Part shown: in pieces, positions 1 to 4,510 of the stretch | Position numbering within the stretch: position 1 is the stretch's first letter | How the letters are laid out: each line of letters starts with the position of its first letter | DNA from: an uncultured Angelakisella sp. | Lineage (GTDB): Bacteria > Bacillota > Clostridia > Oscillospirales > Ruminococcaceae | Length of the DNA stretch: 5,843 bases | NCBI GenBank assembly: GCA_910585525.1 | Contig: CAJUFR010000075.1 | Location: forward strand, 1-5,843 | Direction of reading: 5' to 3' | Made by a program: the position numbers and the translations under genes | Notes under the pieces: model-generated | What the model was told of the DNA's origin: nothing | Seen by the model: the letters and a program-made list of their open reading frames with translations, nothing else | Database searches by the model: none

Positions 1-174
1 CAAGGCCGGGGGCTCTGTCATGAACACAGAGCCCCCGGCCTTTTTGCCTTTTAGAAGATCACAGCAGATTGGTGGTGGTATTGGTGCAGGAGAGCAGACG
101 GCGATCATGCTTACCAGCATCAGCGCGATGCCGATGCACAGCCAGAGTTTTGCCATCCTTTTTGTCTTTTCCAT
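1..174 (-). CDS. Short single-pass membrane protein ORF, partial (runs off left edge)
   Basis: An ATG at 172-174 opens a frame of 58 codons with no stop before the window edge. The start is preceded by a strong GGGGGAG ribosome binding site about 5 nt away, and it lies 12 nt after the stop of the sigma-like gene, so it reads as the third gene of that operon. The N-terminus is basic (MEKTKRMAK) and residues 11-27 are a hydrophobic stretch (WLCIGIALMLVSMIAVC) fitting one membrane segment. A short Pro/Cys-rich tail follows. The sequence IAVC is not a proper lipobox because Val precedes the Cys. Oddly, the 3' part of the frame runs through the terminator hairpin at 2-45, so the gene either ends just outside or is not real beyond about residue 45. 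No family is recognised. Confidence 0.45.
   Translation of the reverse strand, partial: MEKTKRMAKLWLCIGIALMLVSMIAVCSPAPIPPPICCDLLKGKKAGGSVFMTEPPAL
2..45 (+). terminator. Rho-independent terminator
   Basis: A perfect 15-bp GC-rich inverted repeat (4-18 with 26-40, extended by two A:T pairs to 2-42) surrounds a 7-nt loop and is followed on the plus strand by TTTTTGCCTTTT. This is a classic intrinsic terminator for a gene arriving from the left, outside the window. Read on the minus strand, the stem is followed only by TTG before the window ends. Whether it also terminates the leftward operon therefore cannot be judged here. Confidence 0.85.
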
Positions 175-186
175 GACGGCTCCCCC

Positions 187-495
187 TCACCCCCCGGCCA
201 CCCCCCGCAGCCGTCCCATCGCCCTTGTCAGCCGCCGGCAGACGGTGGAGGGGGCCACCCCCAGCTGCCGGGCGGCGCTGGCGGCGGTCATGCCCTGGCC
301 GTAGCAGAGTTCCACCGCCTCCCGCTGGGCCGCCGTCAGGCAGTGCTCCAGGGCGTAGGCAAGCACCCTCCGCCGCAGTTCCCGCCCCAGGTCGGCCGTC
401 TCCCATCCTGCCGGGGCGGCTATCTGGTCCCACTGTTCCGGGTGGATCACCCGGGTAGGACGCCCCGCCAAGGGGCCGCAGGCCGCCCTACGCAT
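187..495 (-). CDS. Sigma-70 region-4-like helix-turn-helix protein
   Basis: This 102-residue protein is likely a small DNA-binding regulator. Residues 53-97 match the sigma-70 region 4 pattern: LTAAQREAVELCYGQG, then a helix-turn-helix (AASAARQLGVAPSTVCRRLTR) and a basic end (MGRLR). Sigma region 2, needed for core binding and -10 melting, is absent, so it is not a full sigma factor. The first 50 residues contain WxQIAAPAGWETADLGRELRR and look like a short N-terminal helical segment. The ATG overlaps the end of the upstream coiled-coil gene by 8 bp (ATGCGTAG), which suggests translational coupling. Such stand-alone region-4 proteins are common in phage and mobile-element gene sets of Clostridia, but the target here is unknown. 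Confidence 0.75.
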   Translation of the reverse strand: MRRAACGPLAGRPTRVIHPEQWDQIAAPAGWETADLGRELRRRVLAYALEHCLTAAQREAVELCYGQGMTAASAARQLGVAPSTVCRRLTRAMGRLRGVAGG

Positions 496-685
496 AATAC
501 TCCCGCAGGTACCGGGAGAGGCTGCGCAGGTCCGCCAGTTCCAGCCGCATCACTTCCTCCCGCCGTTCCAGTTCCAGCGCCAGGTCACCACGGGCGGCGG
601 CCTTCTGCGCCCGTATCCTCTCCAGCCCTTGTAAAAGCCGCTCCGCCGACGCGCCGTATTCCTCCGCCAACTGCCGTAGATCCAT
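488..685 (-). CDS. Small coiled-coil hypothetical protein
   Basis: This is a 65-residue, highly charged helical protein and the first gene of the leftward operon. Residues 12-60 are rich in Leu, Glu and Arg with heptad-like spacing (ERLLQGLERIRAQKAAARG, then LELERREEVMRLELADL), as expected of a coiled coil or helical hairpin. There is no signal peptide or membrane segment. The ATG at 683-685 is preceded by GGAGGAAAGGAAAGA, which supplies a GGAGG and a closer AAAGGA. It overlaps the following sigma-like gene by 8 bp, so the two products are probably made in coupled amounts and may work together. No known family is recognised. It could be a partner or antagonist of the region-4 protein, but that rests only on adjacency. 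Confidence 0.65.
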   Translation of the reverse strand: MDLRQLAEEYGASAERLLQGLERIRAQKAAARGDLALELERREEVMRLELADLRSLSRYLREYYA

Positions 686-727
686 TCTTTCCTTTCCTCC
701 ATTTTGTCACATCATTCGCTGTCTGCC

Positions 728-762
728 CCGCCGCCACCGCAAAGGGAAAACGGTGGCGGCGG
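728..762 (-). promoter_or_regulatory. Leader hairpin of the leftward small-gene operon
   Basis: A perfect 12-bp inverted repeat (728-739 with 751-762) surrounds an 11-nt loop in the roughly 125-nt 5' leader between the predicted start of transcription (about 810) and the first ATG (685). On the minus strand no T-run follows the stem, so it is not an intrinsic terminator. The loop reads TTTTCCCTTTG and can pair with AAAGGAAAG just before the start codon (687-695) over nine base pairs with one bulged C. This hints at control of translation, but it is inference from complementarity alone. Confidence 0.5.
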
Positions 763-796
763 TCCGGTCACCTGGGGCGAGGCGTCCCGCAGGTGA

Positions 797-810
797 AGAA
801 CAAATGTTCT
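797..810. promoter_or_regulatory. LexA/DinR-type operator, copy 1
   Basis: AGAACAAATGTTCT has six-base arms that are perfect inverted repeats. It fits all twelve inner positions (GAACRNRYGTTY) of the Gram-positive LexA (DinR) consensus. It lies at about +1 to +14 of the predicted minus-strand promoter at 817-845, where a bound repressor would block initiation. A near-identical site sits in the same place at the divergent promoter (933-946). The binder could be LexA or the adjacent XRE protein; the sequence match favours LexA. Confidence 0.6.
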
Positions 811-816
811 ATCTCC

Positions 817-845
817 AGAGTACCACAGAACGCCGCCGCTGTCAA
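817..845 (-). promoter_or_regulatory. Sigma-A promoter for the leftward small-gene operon
   Basis: On the minus strand a perfect -35 TTGACA (840-845) is followed by a 17-bp spacer and the -10 TACTCT (817-822). The -10 is preceded by TGG, giving an extended -10. The predicted start is near 810, at the edge of the palindromic operator at 797-810. It would drive the coiled-coil, sigma-like and membrane genes. Confidence 0.65.
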
Positions 846-893
846 TGGTCTAGTCTTAGATGGCTCGTTTTCGGGACAGCCAGAAAATTGCCA

Positions 894-922
894 TTGTCTT
901 TTCCCCCTTGGCATGGTACAAT
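894..922 (+). promoter_or_regulatory. Sigma-A promoter for the XRE gene
   Basis: On the plus strand the -35 TTGTCT (894-899) is followed by exactly 17 bp and the -10 TACAAT (917-922), which is preceded by TGG for an extended -10. Transcription should start near 929, only about 11 nt before the ATG at 940. The transcript would then carry only the proximal GGTGAG as a ribosome binding site. The promoter is divergent from the one at 817-845, with 48 bp between the two -35 boxes. Confidence 0.6.
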
Positions 923-932
923 GGAGGTGGTG

Positions 933-946
933 AGAACATATGTTTT
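933..946. promoter_or_regulatory. LexA/DinR-type operator, copy 2, over the XRE start codon
   Basis: AGAACATATGTTTT matches GAACRNRYGTTY at all inner positions and differs from the site at 797-810 at only two bases. It lies at about +5 to +18 of the promoter at 894-922 and overlaps the ATG of the XRE gene (940-942). Its placement relative to the -10 mirrors that of copy 1, which supports a shared repressor for both divergent units. Confidence 0.55.
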
Positions 947-1209
947 GTTGCTGGCTCAAAAAAACGCGCCGTTCCCTGGGGCTGACCCAGACGGCGCTGG
1001 GGGAGGCGGTGGGGGCGGCCCCCGCCACCGTCTGCATGTGGGAGCGGGGCAGGCGGGTCCCCGGCCCCCGGGCGGCGGCCCGGATGGATGCCTTCTTTGC
1101 CGCCCGGGGGATAAAAATGCCGCCCCCGCCCCGGCAGCCGCAGCAGCCGGAGAGGGAGCGGTTGGACACAGAGGTCCGTGCCATCCTGGAAAAACGTCGG
1201 TTCAGCTGA
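940..1209 (+). CDS. XRE-family helix-turn-helix DNA-binding protein
   Basis: This 89-residue protein is a likely small transcriptional regulator. Residues 6-57 form a Cro/CI-type fold: LKKTRRSLGLTQTALGEAVG, then ATVCMWERGRRVPGPRAAARM and AFFAARGI. The LTQ at the start of helix 2 and the W-E-x-G-x-R-x-P turn are hallmarks of the family. The C-terminal third is a Pro/Gln-rich linker (MPPPPRQPQQPE) and a charged tail, with no effector domain or peptidase. The ATG at 940 is the only start possible in this frame nearby, because an in-frame TGA lies at 931-933. The gene is divergent from the small-gene operon and shares its operator type. It ends tail-to-tail with the ABC ATPase gene, overlapping it by 8 bp. 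It could regulate itself, the divergent operon, or both. Confidence 0.75.
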   Translation: MFCCWLKKTRRSLGLTQTALGEAVGAAPATVCMWERGRRVPGPRAAARMDAFFAARGIKMPPPPRQPQQPERERLDTEVRAILEKRRFS

Positions 1210-1996
1210 GGAGCATGCGGTCGTTGGCGAACTCCCCGCCGCTGGCCTTCTCGAACATGGCCAGCAGGTCGGGGACATGGAGCCCCAGCTTCTTTTCCCC
1301 CGCCACGTCCACGATGACCTGTCCCTCGTGCATCATGATCAGGCGGTTGCCCATGCGGATGGCGTCCCGCATGTTGTGGGTCACCATCAGGGTGGTGAGG
1401 TGGTCCCGGGCCACCATCTCCCCGGTGAGTTCCAGCACCTTGGCGGCGGTCTTGGGGTCCAGGGCGGCGGTGTGTTCATCCAGCAGCAGCAGCTTGGGCT
1501 TTTGCAAGGTGGCCATCAGCAGGGTCAGGGCCTGGCGCTGCCCGCCGGACAGCAGCCCCACCTTCGACTTCATCCGGTCCTCCAGCCCCAGCCCCAGGGC
1601 AGCCAGGCGGCCCCGGTAGTCCTCCCGCTCGGCGGCGGTGATGCCCCAGCCAAGGCCCCTCTGCTTCCCCCGGCGCAGCGCCATGGCCAGATTCTCCTCG
1701 ATGCCCATGTCGGCGGCGGTGCCCATCATGGGGTCCTGGAACACCCGGCCCAGGAACCGCGCCCGGATGTGCTCCGGCAGCTGGGACAACTCCACCCCGT
1801 CCAGCAGGATGGAGCCGCTGTCCGCCATCAGCGTCCCGGAGATCAGGTTGAGGAGGGTGGACTTGCCCGCCCCGTTGCCCCCGATGACGGTGACGAAATC
1901 CCCCGGGGCCAGGTGCAGCGACACCCCCCGGATGGCCTGTTTCTCGTTGATGGTGCCCTTATGGAAGGTCTTGGTCAGCTTTTCGATCTTCAGCAT
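1202..1996 (-). CDS. ABC importer ATPase (TrpZ-like, COG1101)
   Basis: This 264-residue protein is the cytoplasmic nucleotide-binding subunit that powers the importer by ATP hydrolysis. The full motif set is present: Walker A GGNGAGKST (39-47), Q-loop VFQDP (Gln87), signature LSGGQRQ (149-155), Walker B LLLLDEH with Glu174, D-loop ALDP (178-181) and H-loop His207. All catalytic residues are intact and the length is normal for the family. The ATG lies 14 nt after the permease stop with GGGGAGGGG just ahead of it, so it is the last gene of the three-gene operon. No terminator is seen at its end, and its last codons overlap the convergent XRE gene, so read-through would make antisense RNA to that gene. 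Assignment to COG1101 is inferred from the binding-protein and permease partners. Confidence 0.92.
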   Translation of the reverse strand: MLKIEKLTKTFHKGTINEKQAIRGVSLHLAPGDFVTVIGGNGAGKSTLLNLISGTLMADSGSILLDGVELSQLPEHIRARFLGRVFQDPMMGTAADMGIEENLAMALRRGKQRGLGWGITAAEREDYRGRLAALGLGLEDRMKSKVGLLSGGQRQALTLLMATLQKPKLLLLDEHTAALDPKTAAKVLELTGEMVARDHLTTLMVTHNMRDAIRMGNRLIMMHEGQVIVDVAGEKKLGLHVPDLLAMFEKASGGEFANDRMLLS

Positions 1997-2010
1997 GGTA
2001 TCCCCTCCCC

Positions 2011-3096
2011 TTACTGTTTCAGGATCGCGGCCATCCGGCGGCGGTCAGAAGCCCACTTGCCGCTGCATCCCCCAAAGGTGGCCCCGAATGCCGCGCCTCG
2101 GGCGGCAAAAAGGAGGGTGGTGTTATCCGGGGCGAAGGCAGCGGCGGCCTTCACCAGCACCAGGTAGAGGATGGCCCCCGCCAGCAGCACCCCGCCGTAG
2201 AACCGCAGCGTCCTGTCCCGGCGCAGCACCGGGATGGAGAGGGCCAAAGCCACGATGACGGCGGTAAGAAGTTTGAGGTCGGTGGACTTGAGCCCCAGCC
2301 GCAGCACCAGGGCGATGATGACCCGGTAGACCACCGAGCCCAGCACCACGCTCAAAAGCCGCCGGGCAAAGTTCCCCTTTGCCCCGAAGATCACCTCCCC
2401 GATGATGATGGAGGCAAGGCCGATGACGATGGTGCCGGTGCCCATCCCCACGTCGCCGTAGCCCTGGCTTTGGGCCACCAGCCCGCCGGAGAGGGCCACC
2501 AGCCCGTTGCCCAGGGCAAGGCCGGTGATCTTCATGGCGTCGGTGCTCACCCCCAGGGCCCGGACCATATGTTCATTGGAACCGGTGGCCCGAATGGCGC
2601 AGCCGATCTCGGTACCGAAAAACCAGTACATCGCCCCCACCACCAGGGCGACGATCAGGGTGCCCAGCAGGATGGCCGCCCAGTTCTTGCCCAGGGGCAG
2701 CAGGCCGGTGATGGTGGTGATCACGGTGCGCTCCCCCAGCAGCGGGACGTTGGCCGCCCCGATGATGCGGATGTTGATGGAGTAAAGGGCGATCATGGTG
2801 AGGATGCCCGCCAGGATACCGGGTATCTTCAGCTTGGTGTGGAGCAGCCCGGTGGCCACCCCCGACAGCATCCCGGCCAGCAACGCCACGAGCAGCGAGA
2901 AAAACGGGTCCATCCCCGCCACGATAAGGGTGGCGCTCACGGCGCCCCCCAGAGCGAAGCTGCCGTCCACCGTCAGGTCGGCGAAATCCAGCACCTTGTA
3001 GGTGATGTACAGCCCCAAGGTCATGACCCCCCAAAGGACCCCTTGGGCCGCCGCCCCCTGGACAGCGGTGCCCATGCTGGTGAAAAGATCAAACAA
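2011..3096 (-). CDS. ABC importer permease (TrpY-like, COG4120, BPD_transp_2 fold)
   Basis: This 361-residue integral membrane subunit forms the substrate channel. It is hydrophobic throughout, with about nine or ten candidate membrane segments. It carries the pattern DFADLTVDGSFALGGAV (37-53), typical of this permease group, then LKIPGILAGILTMIALYSIN (89-108). The cytoplasmic coupling loop is FFGTEIGCAIRATGSNEHMVRALG (159-182). The start is TTG at 3094-3096, chosen because GGGAGG sits 8 nt upstream; the first internal Met (residue 8) has no such site. After the usual end near residue 290 (ALALSIPVLRR) there is a tail of about 65 residues with one more hydrophobic segment (299-320) and a basic end. 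Relatives are usually about 290-300 residues, so the tail is unusual. The gene lies between the binding-protein gene and the ATPase gene. Confidence 0.9.
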   Translation of the reverse strand: MFDLFTSMGTAVQGAAAQGVLWGVMTLGLYITYKVLDFADLTVDGSFALGGAVSATLIVAGMDPFFSLLVALLAGMLSGVATGLLHTKLKIPGILAGILTMIALYSINIRIIGAANVPLLGERTVITTITGLLPLGKNWAAILLGTLIVALVVGAMYWFFGTEIGCAIRATGSNEHMVRALGVSTDAMKITGLALGNGLVALSGGLVAQSQGYGDVGMGTGTIVIGLASIIIGEVIFGAKGNFARRLLSVVLGSVVYRVIIALVLRLGLKSTDLKLLTAVIVALALSIPVLRRDRTLRFYGGVLLAGAILYLVLVKAAAAFAPDNTTLLFAARGAAFGATFGGCSGKWASDRRRMAAILKQ

Positions 3097-3124
3097 CCGA
3101 AAAACCTCCCCGTTCTGCTTTATG

Positions 3125-3167
3125 TCCGCAAAATAGCCCCCTGTGGAATAGGGAGCTATTTTGCGGA
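3125..3167 (-). repeat. Intergenic hairpin between binding-protein and permease genes
   Basis: A perfect 13-bp inverted repeat (3125-3137 with 3155-3167) is extended inward by CCC:GGG after a single mismatch, leaving a 9-nt loop. On the minus strand no T-run follows, so it is unlikely to stop transcription. In operons of this layout a strong hairpin after the binding-protein gene often protects that part of the message and gives more binding protein than permease; that role is inferred here. The rest of the 108-bp gap holds the permease ribosome binding site. Confidence 0.6.
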
Positions 3168-3204
3168 AAGGAAAAGGAACACTAGAAAAGTGAGGAAACG
3201 CAGA

Positions 3205-4257
3205 TCACTGGGCGGCCAGCTGGTCCTTGAGTTCCTGGGGGATGGCGACCCCCATCTTCTCGCAGCTGGCCTCGTTGATGGCCAGGACACAGTCGGTGAG
3301 GTAGAGGATAGGCATCTCGGCAGGCTTGGACTTGCCGGTGAGGATATCCACCGCCTGGGTGGCGGTGAGTTTGCCCAGGTTGTAGTAGCTGAGACCGAAG
3401 GTGGCGGTGCCGCCGTTGTTCACCATCCCCTCCTCCCCGCAGATCACAGGGATGTTGGCGGGCTCGGTGACCATGGAGACGGTGGCCATCCCGTTGGCGA
3501 TGACGTTATCGGTGGGGGCGTAGAAGGCGTCCACCTTGCCGATGGCGGATTCCACCACCTGCTGGATCTCGTTGGCGTTGGATACGGTGTAGTCGGTGCA
3601 GGTAAGGCCCAGGTCGGCGGCGTAGCTTTTGGCCATGTCCACCTGGAGTTTGGAGTTGGCCTCACTGGAGTTGTACAGCATCCCCACGTTTTTGGCGTCG
3701 GGGACCAGCTGCTTCAGCAGCTTCATCTGGGCCTCCACCGGGTTCATATCCGAGGTGCCGGTGACGTTGCCCCCAGGGGCCTCGTTGCTGGCCACCAGCT
3801 TGGCGTCGGCAGGGTCGGTGACGGCGGTGACCAGGATGGGGATATCCTGGGTGGCGTTGGCCATGGCCTGGGCGGCGGGGGTGGCGATGGCAAGCACCAG
3901 GTCGACCTTGTCGCTGACGAACTTATCGGCGATGGTCTGGCAGTTGGCCTGCTCCCCCTGGGCGTTCTGGAAGTCGATCTTGATCTGCTCCCCATCCTTG
4001 TATCCAGCCTCGGCCAAGCCGTCCACGAACCCCTGGTAGGCGGCATCCAAAGCGTCGTGCTCCATCAGCTGGAGGATGCCGATCTTCACCGGCTCCCCCG
4101 CCGCAGAGGGCGCCGATCCCTCCGGCGCGGCGCTGGAGGATGGCGTGGCAGAAGGCGCCGGCTCACTGGAGCCAGAAACGGCGTTTCCGCCACAGGCGGC
4201 GAGGCTGAGTGTGAGAGCAGCCGCCAGCAGGGCGGCCACAAGTTTTCTGTTTTTCAT
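3205..4257 (-). CDS. ABC importer substrate-binding lipoprotein (TrpX-like, PF04392)
   Basis: This 350-residue extracellular lipoprotein captures the substrate for the permease. It has a signal peptide (MKNRKLVAALLAAALTLSLA) and a lipobox LAAC with lipidated Cys22. A Ser/Ala/Pro-rich tether (about 25-56) leads into the periplasmic-binding fold. Family signatures are visible: IGILQLMEHDALD (59-71), TAVTDP (144-149), NVTGTSD (164-170), VGMLYNSSEANS (191-202), then DAFYAPTDN and YYNLGKLTATQAVDIL nearer the C-terminus. Characterised relatives bind tryptophan (pneumococcal TrpX) or tyrosine (C. difficile CD0873), so an aromatic amino acid is the best guess, though other substrates exist in the family. 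The ATG is preceded by AGAGGG at 7 nt. It is the first gene of the importer operon. A Trp T-box, often seen with such operons, is not found in its leader. Confidence 0.92.
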   Translation of the reverse strand: MKNRKLVAALLAAALTLSLAACGGNAVSGSSEPAPSATPSSSAAPEGSAPSAAGEPVKIGILQLMEHDALDAAYQGFVDGLAEAGYKDGEQIKIDFQNAQGEQANCQTIADKFVSDKVDLVLAIATPAAQAMANATQDIPILVTAVTDPADAKLVASNEAPGGNVTGTSDMNPVEAQMKLLKQLVPDAKNVGMLYNSSEANSKLQVDMAKSYAADLGLTCTDYTVSNANEIQQVVESAIGKVDAFYAPTDNVIANGMATVSMVTEPANIPVICGEEGMVNNGGTATFGLSYYNLGKLTATQAVDILTGKSKPAEMPILYLTDCVLAINEASCEKMGVAIPQELKDQLAAQ

Positions 4258-4284
4258 GGATGATCCCTCTTTTTCCCAATAGTT

Positions 4285-4349
4285 TCGCCAGTCCCACAGG
4301 GGGGGCGCTTTCGTGCTTTTATCCTTTTATTCATTAAAGCGATTGGCGA
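4285..4349 (-). promoter_or_regulatory. Possible structured 5' leader (three-way junction) of the importer operon
   Basis: In the minus-strand transcript TCGCCA (4344-4349) can pair with TGGCGA (4285-4290). It would enclose a second helix CGCTTT/AAAGCG (4336-4341 with 4306-4311) and a short CCC-TGT-GGG hairpin (4299-4301 with 4293-4295). The outer helix would begin right at the predicted transcript start (about 4350) and close about 15 nt before the ribosome binding site. It matches no riboswitch class that I recognise, and short helices like these can occur by chance. Confidence 0.35.
4304..4320. repeat. 17-bp direct repeat, downstream copy
   Basis: The plus strand reads GGCGCTTTCGTGCTTTT, a 15/17 match to the copy at 4386-4402. 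Each copy is itself a tandem of an 8-bp unit close to GTGCTTTT. This copy lies inside the predicted 5' leader of the binding-protein gene and overlaps one arm of the possible inner helix. Confidence 0.5.
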
Positions 4350-4356
4350 TATTATT

Positions 4357-4385
4357 AGGATACACCCTGGCGGCAGAAAATGCAA
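4357..4385 (-). promoter_or_regulatory. Candidate promoter of the importer operon
   Basis: On the minus strand TTGCAT (4380-4385) is followed by a 17-bp spacer and TATCCT (4357-4362), placing the start near 4350 and giving a leader of about 93 nt. The -35 is weak (three of six bases) and the surrounding TAATAAT offers other -10 choices. It lies between the two copies of the 17-bp direct repeat, one of which abuts its -35. Confidence 0.35.
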
Positions 4386-4402
4386 GGTGCTTTTGTGCTT
4401 TT
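4386..4402. repeat. 17-bp direct repeat, upstream copy
   Basis: The plus strand reads GGTGCTTTTGTGCTTTT, two tandem GTGCTTTT units after a G. It is adjacent to the candidate -35 of the importer promoter and lies 82 bp from the matching copy at 4304-4320. A pair of operator half-sites is possible; no regulator gene next to it points to a binder. Confidence 0.5.
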
Positions 4403-4444
4403 AACTGTAAAAGTATGTCAACTGGATGGGGGGAGAATTGTTTG

Positions 4445-4456
4445 ATTTGTACAAAT
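4445..4456. repeat. 12-bp perfect palindrome
   Basis: ATTTGTACAAAT is a perfect palindrome in the region between the importer operon and the CRISPR array. It lies about 60 bp upstream of the candidate importer -35. It could be an operator, but it is a single copy and matches no site that I can name with confidence. Apart from this and the repeat-like sequence at 4482-4510, I see no gene or other element in 4403-4510. Confidence 0.3.
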
Positions 4457-4481
4457 GGGGGGCAAGGGGGAACAGACCTGA

Positions 4482-4510
4482 GTCGCTACCTGTGTGTCCA
4501 CGAATTGGAA
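4482..4510 (-). repeat. Degenerate CRISPR-repeat-like sequence in inverted orientation
   Basis: The plus strand begins GTCGCTACCTGTG, which matches 11 of 13 bases of the array repeat read on its opposite strand (GTCGCCCCCTGTG). It ends ATTGGAA, close to the repeat's TTGAAA end. It abuts the first array repeat head-to-head, so the last repeat of the minus-strand transcript could fold back on it (GTCGC/GCGAC and CCTGT/ACAGG). The middle is not conserved, so it may be a relic or chance. Confidence 0.35.

Noticed and set aside
59..433. Minus-strand open frame overlapping the sigma-like gene in another frame
   Set aside because: It lacks a ribosome binding site and domain features, while the overlapping frame has a recognisable helix-turn-helix and operon spacing.
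753..1619. Plus-strand open frame overlapping the XRE and ATPase genes
   Set aside because: It starts inside the leader of the leftward operon and crosses two better-supported genes with no family signature.
1178..2167. Plus-strand open frame opposite the ATPase gene
   Set aside because: The reverse strand encodes a complete ABC ATPase with every motif; the opposite frame is low-complexity Gly/His/Gln.
3125..3167. Intrinsic terminator ending the binding-protein transcript
   Set aside because: No T-run follows the stem on the minus strand, and the permease gene downstream lacks a clear promoter of its own.
2470..4263. Long plus-strand open frame (597 codons) opposite the permease and binding-protein genes
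   Set aside because: It is rich in Gly, His and Gln without domain character and lies antisense to two clear genes with intact family motifs. Long shadow frames are common in GC-rich DNA.
4295..4308. Extra CRISPR-repeat fragment (CACAGGGGG followed by GCG)
   Set aside because: Only a short G-run match with no TTTCAACCC half; chance is likely.
4416..4421. Perfect TTGACA on the minus strand upstream of the importer operon
   Set aside because: No acceptable -10 lies 16-18 bp away, so it is not called as a promoter.
4258..4510. T-box or other known riboswitch for the importer operon
   Set aside because: I see no T-box sequence (TGGNACCGCG type) and no signature of purine, TPP, SAM, lysine or glycine riboswitches.
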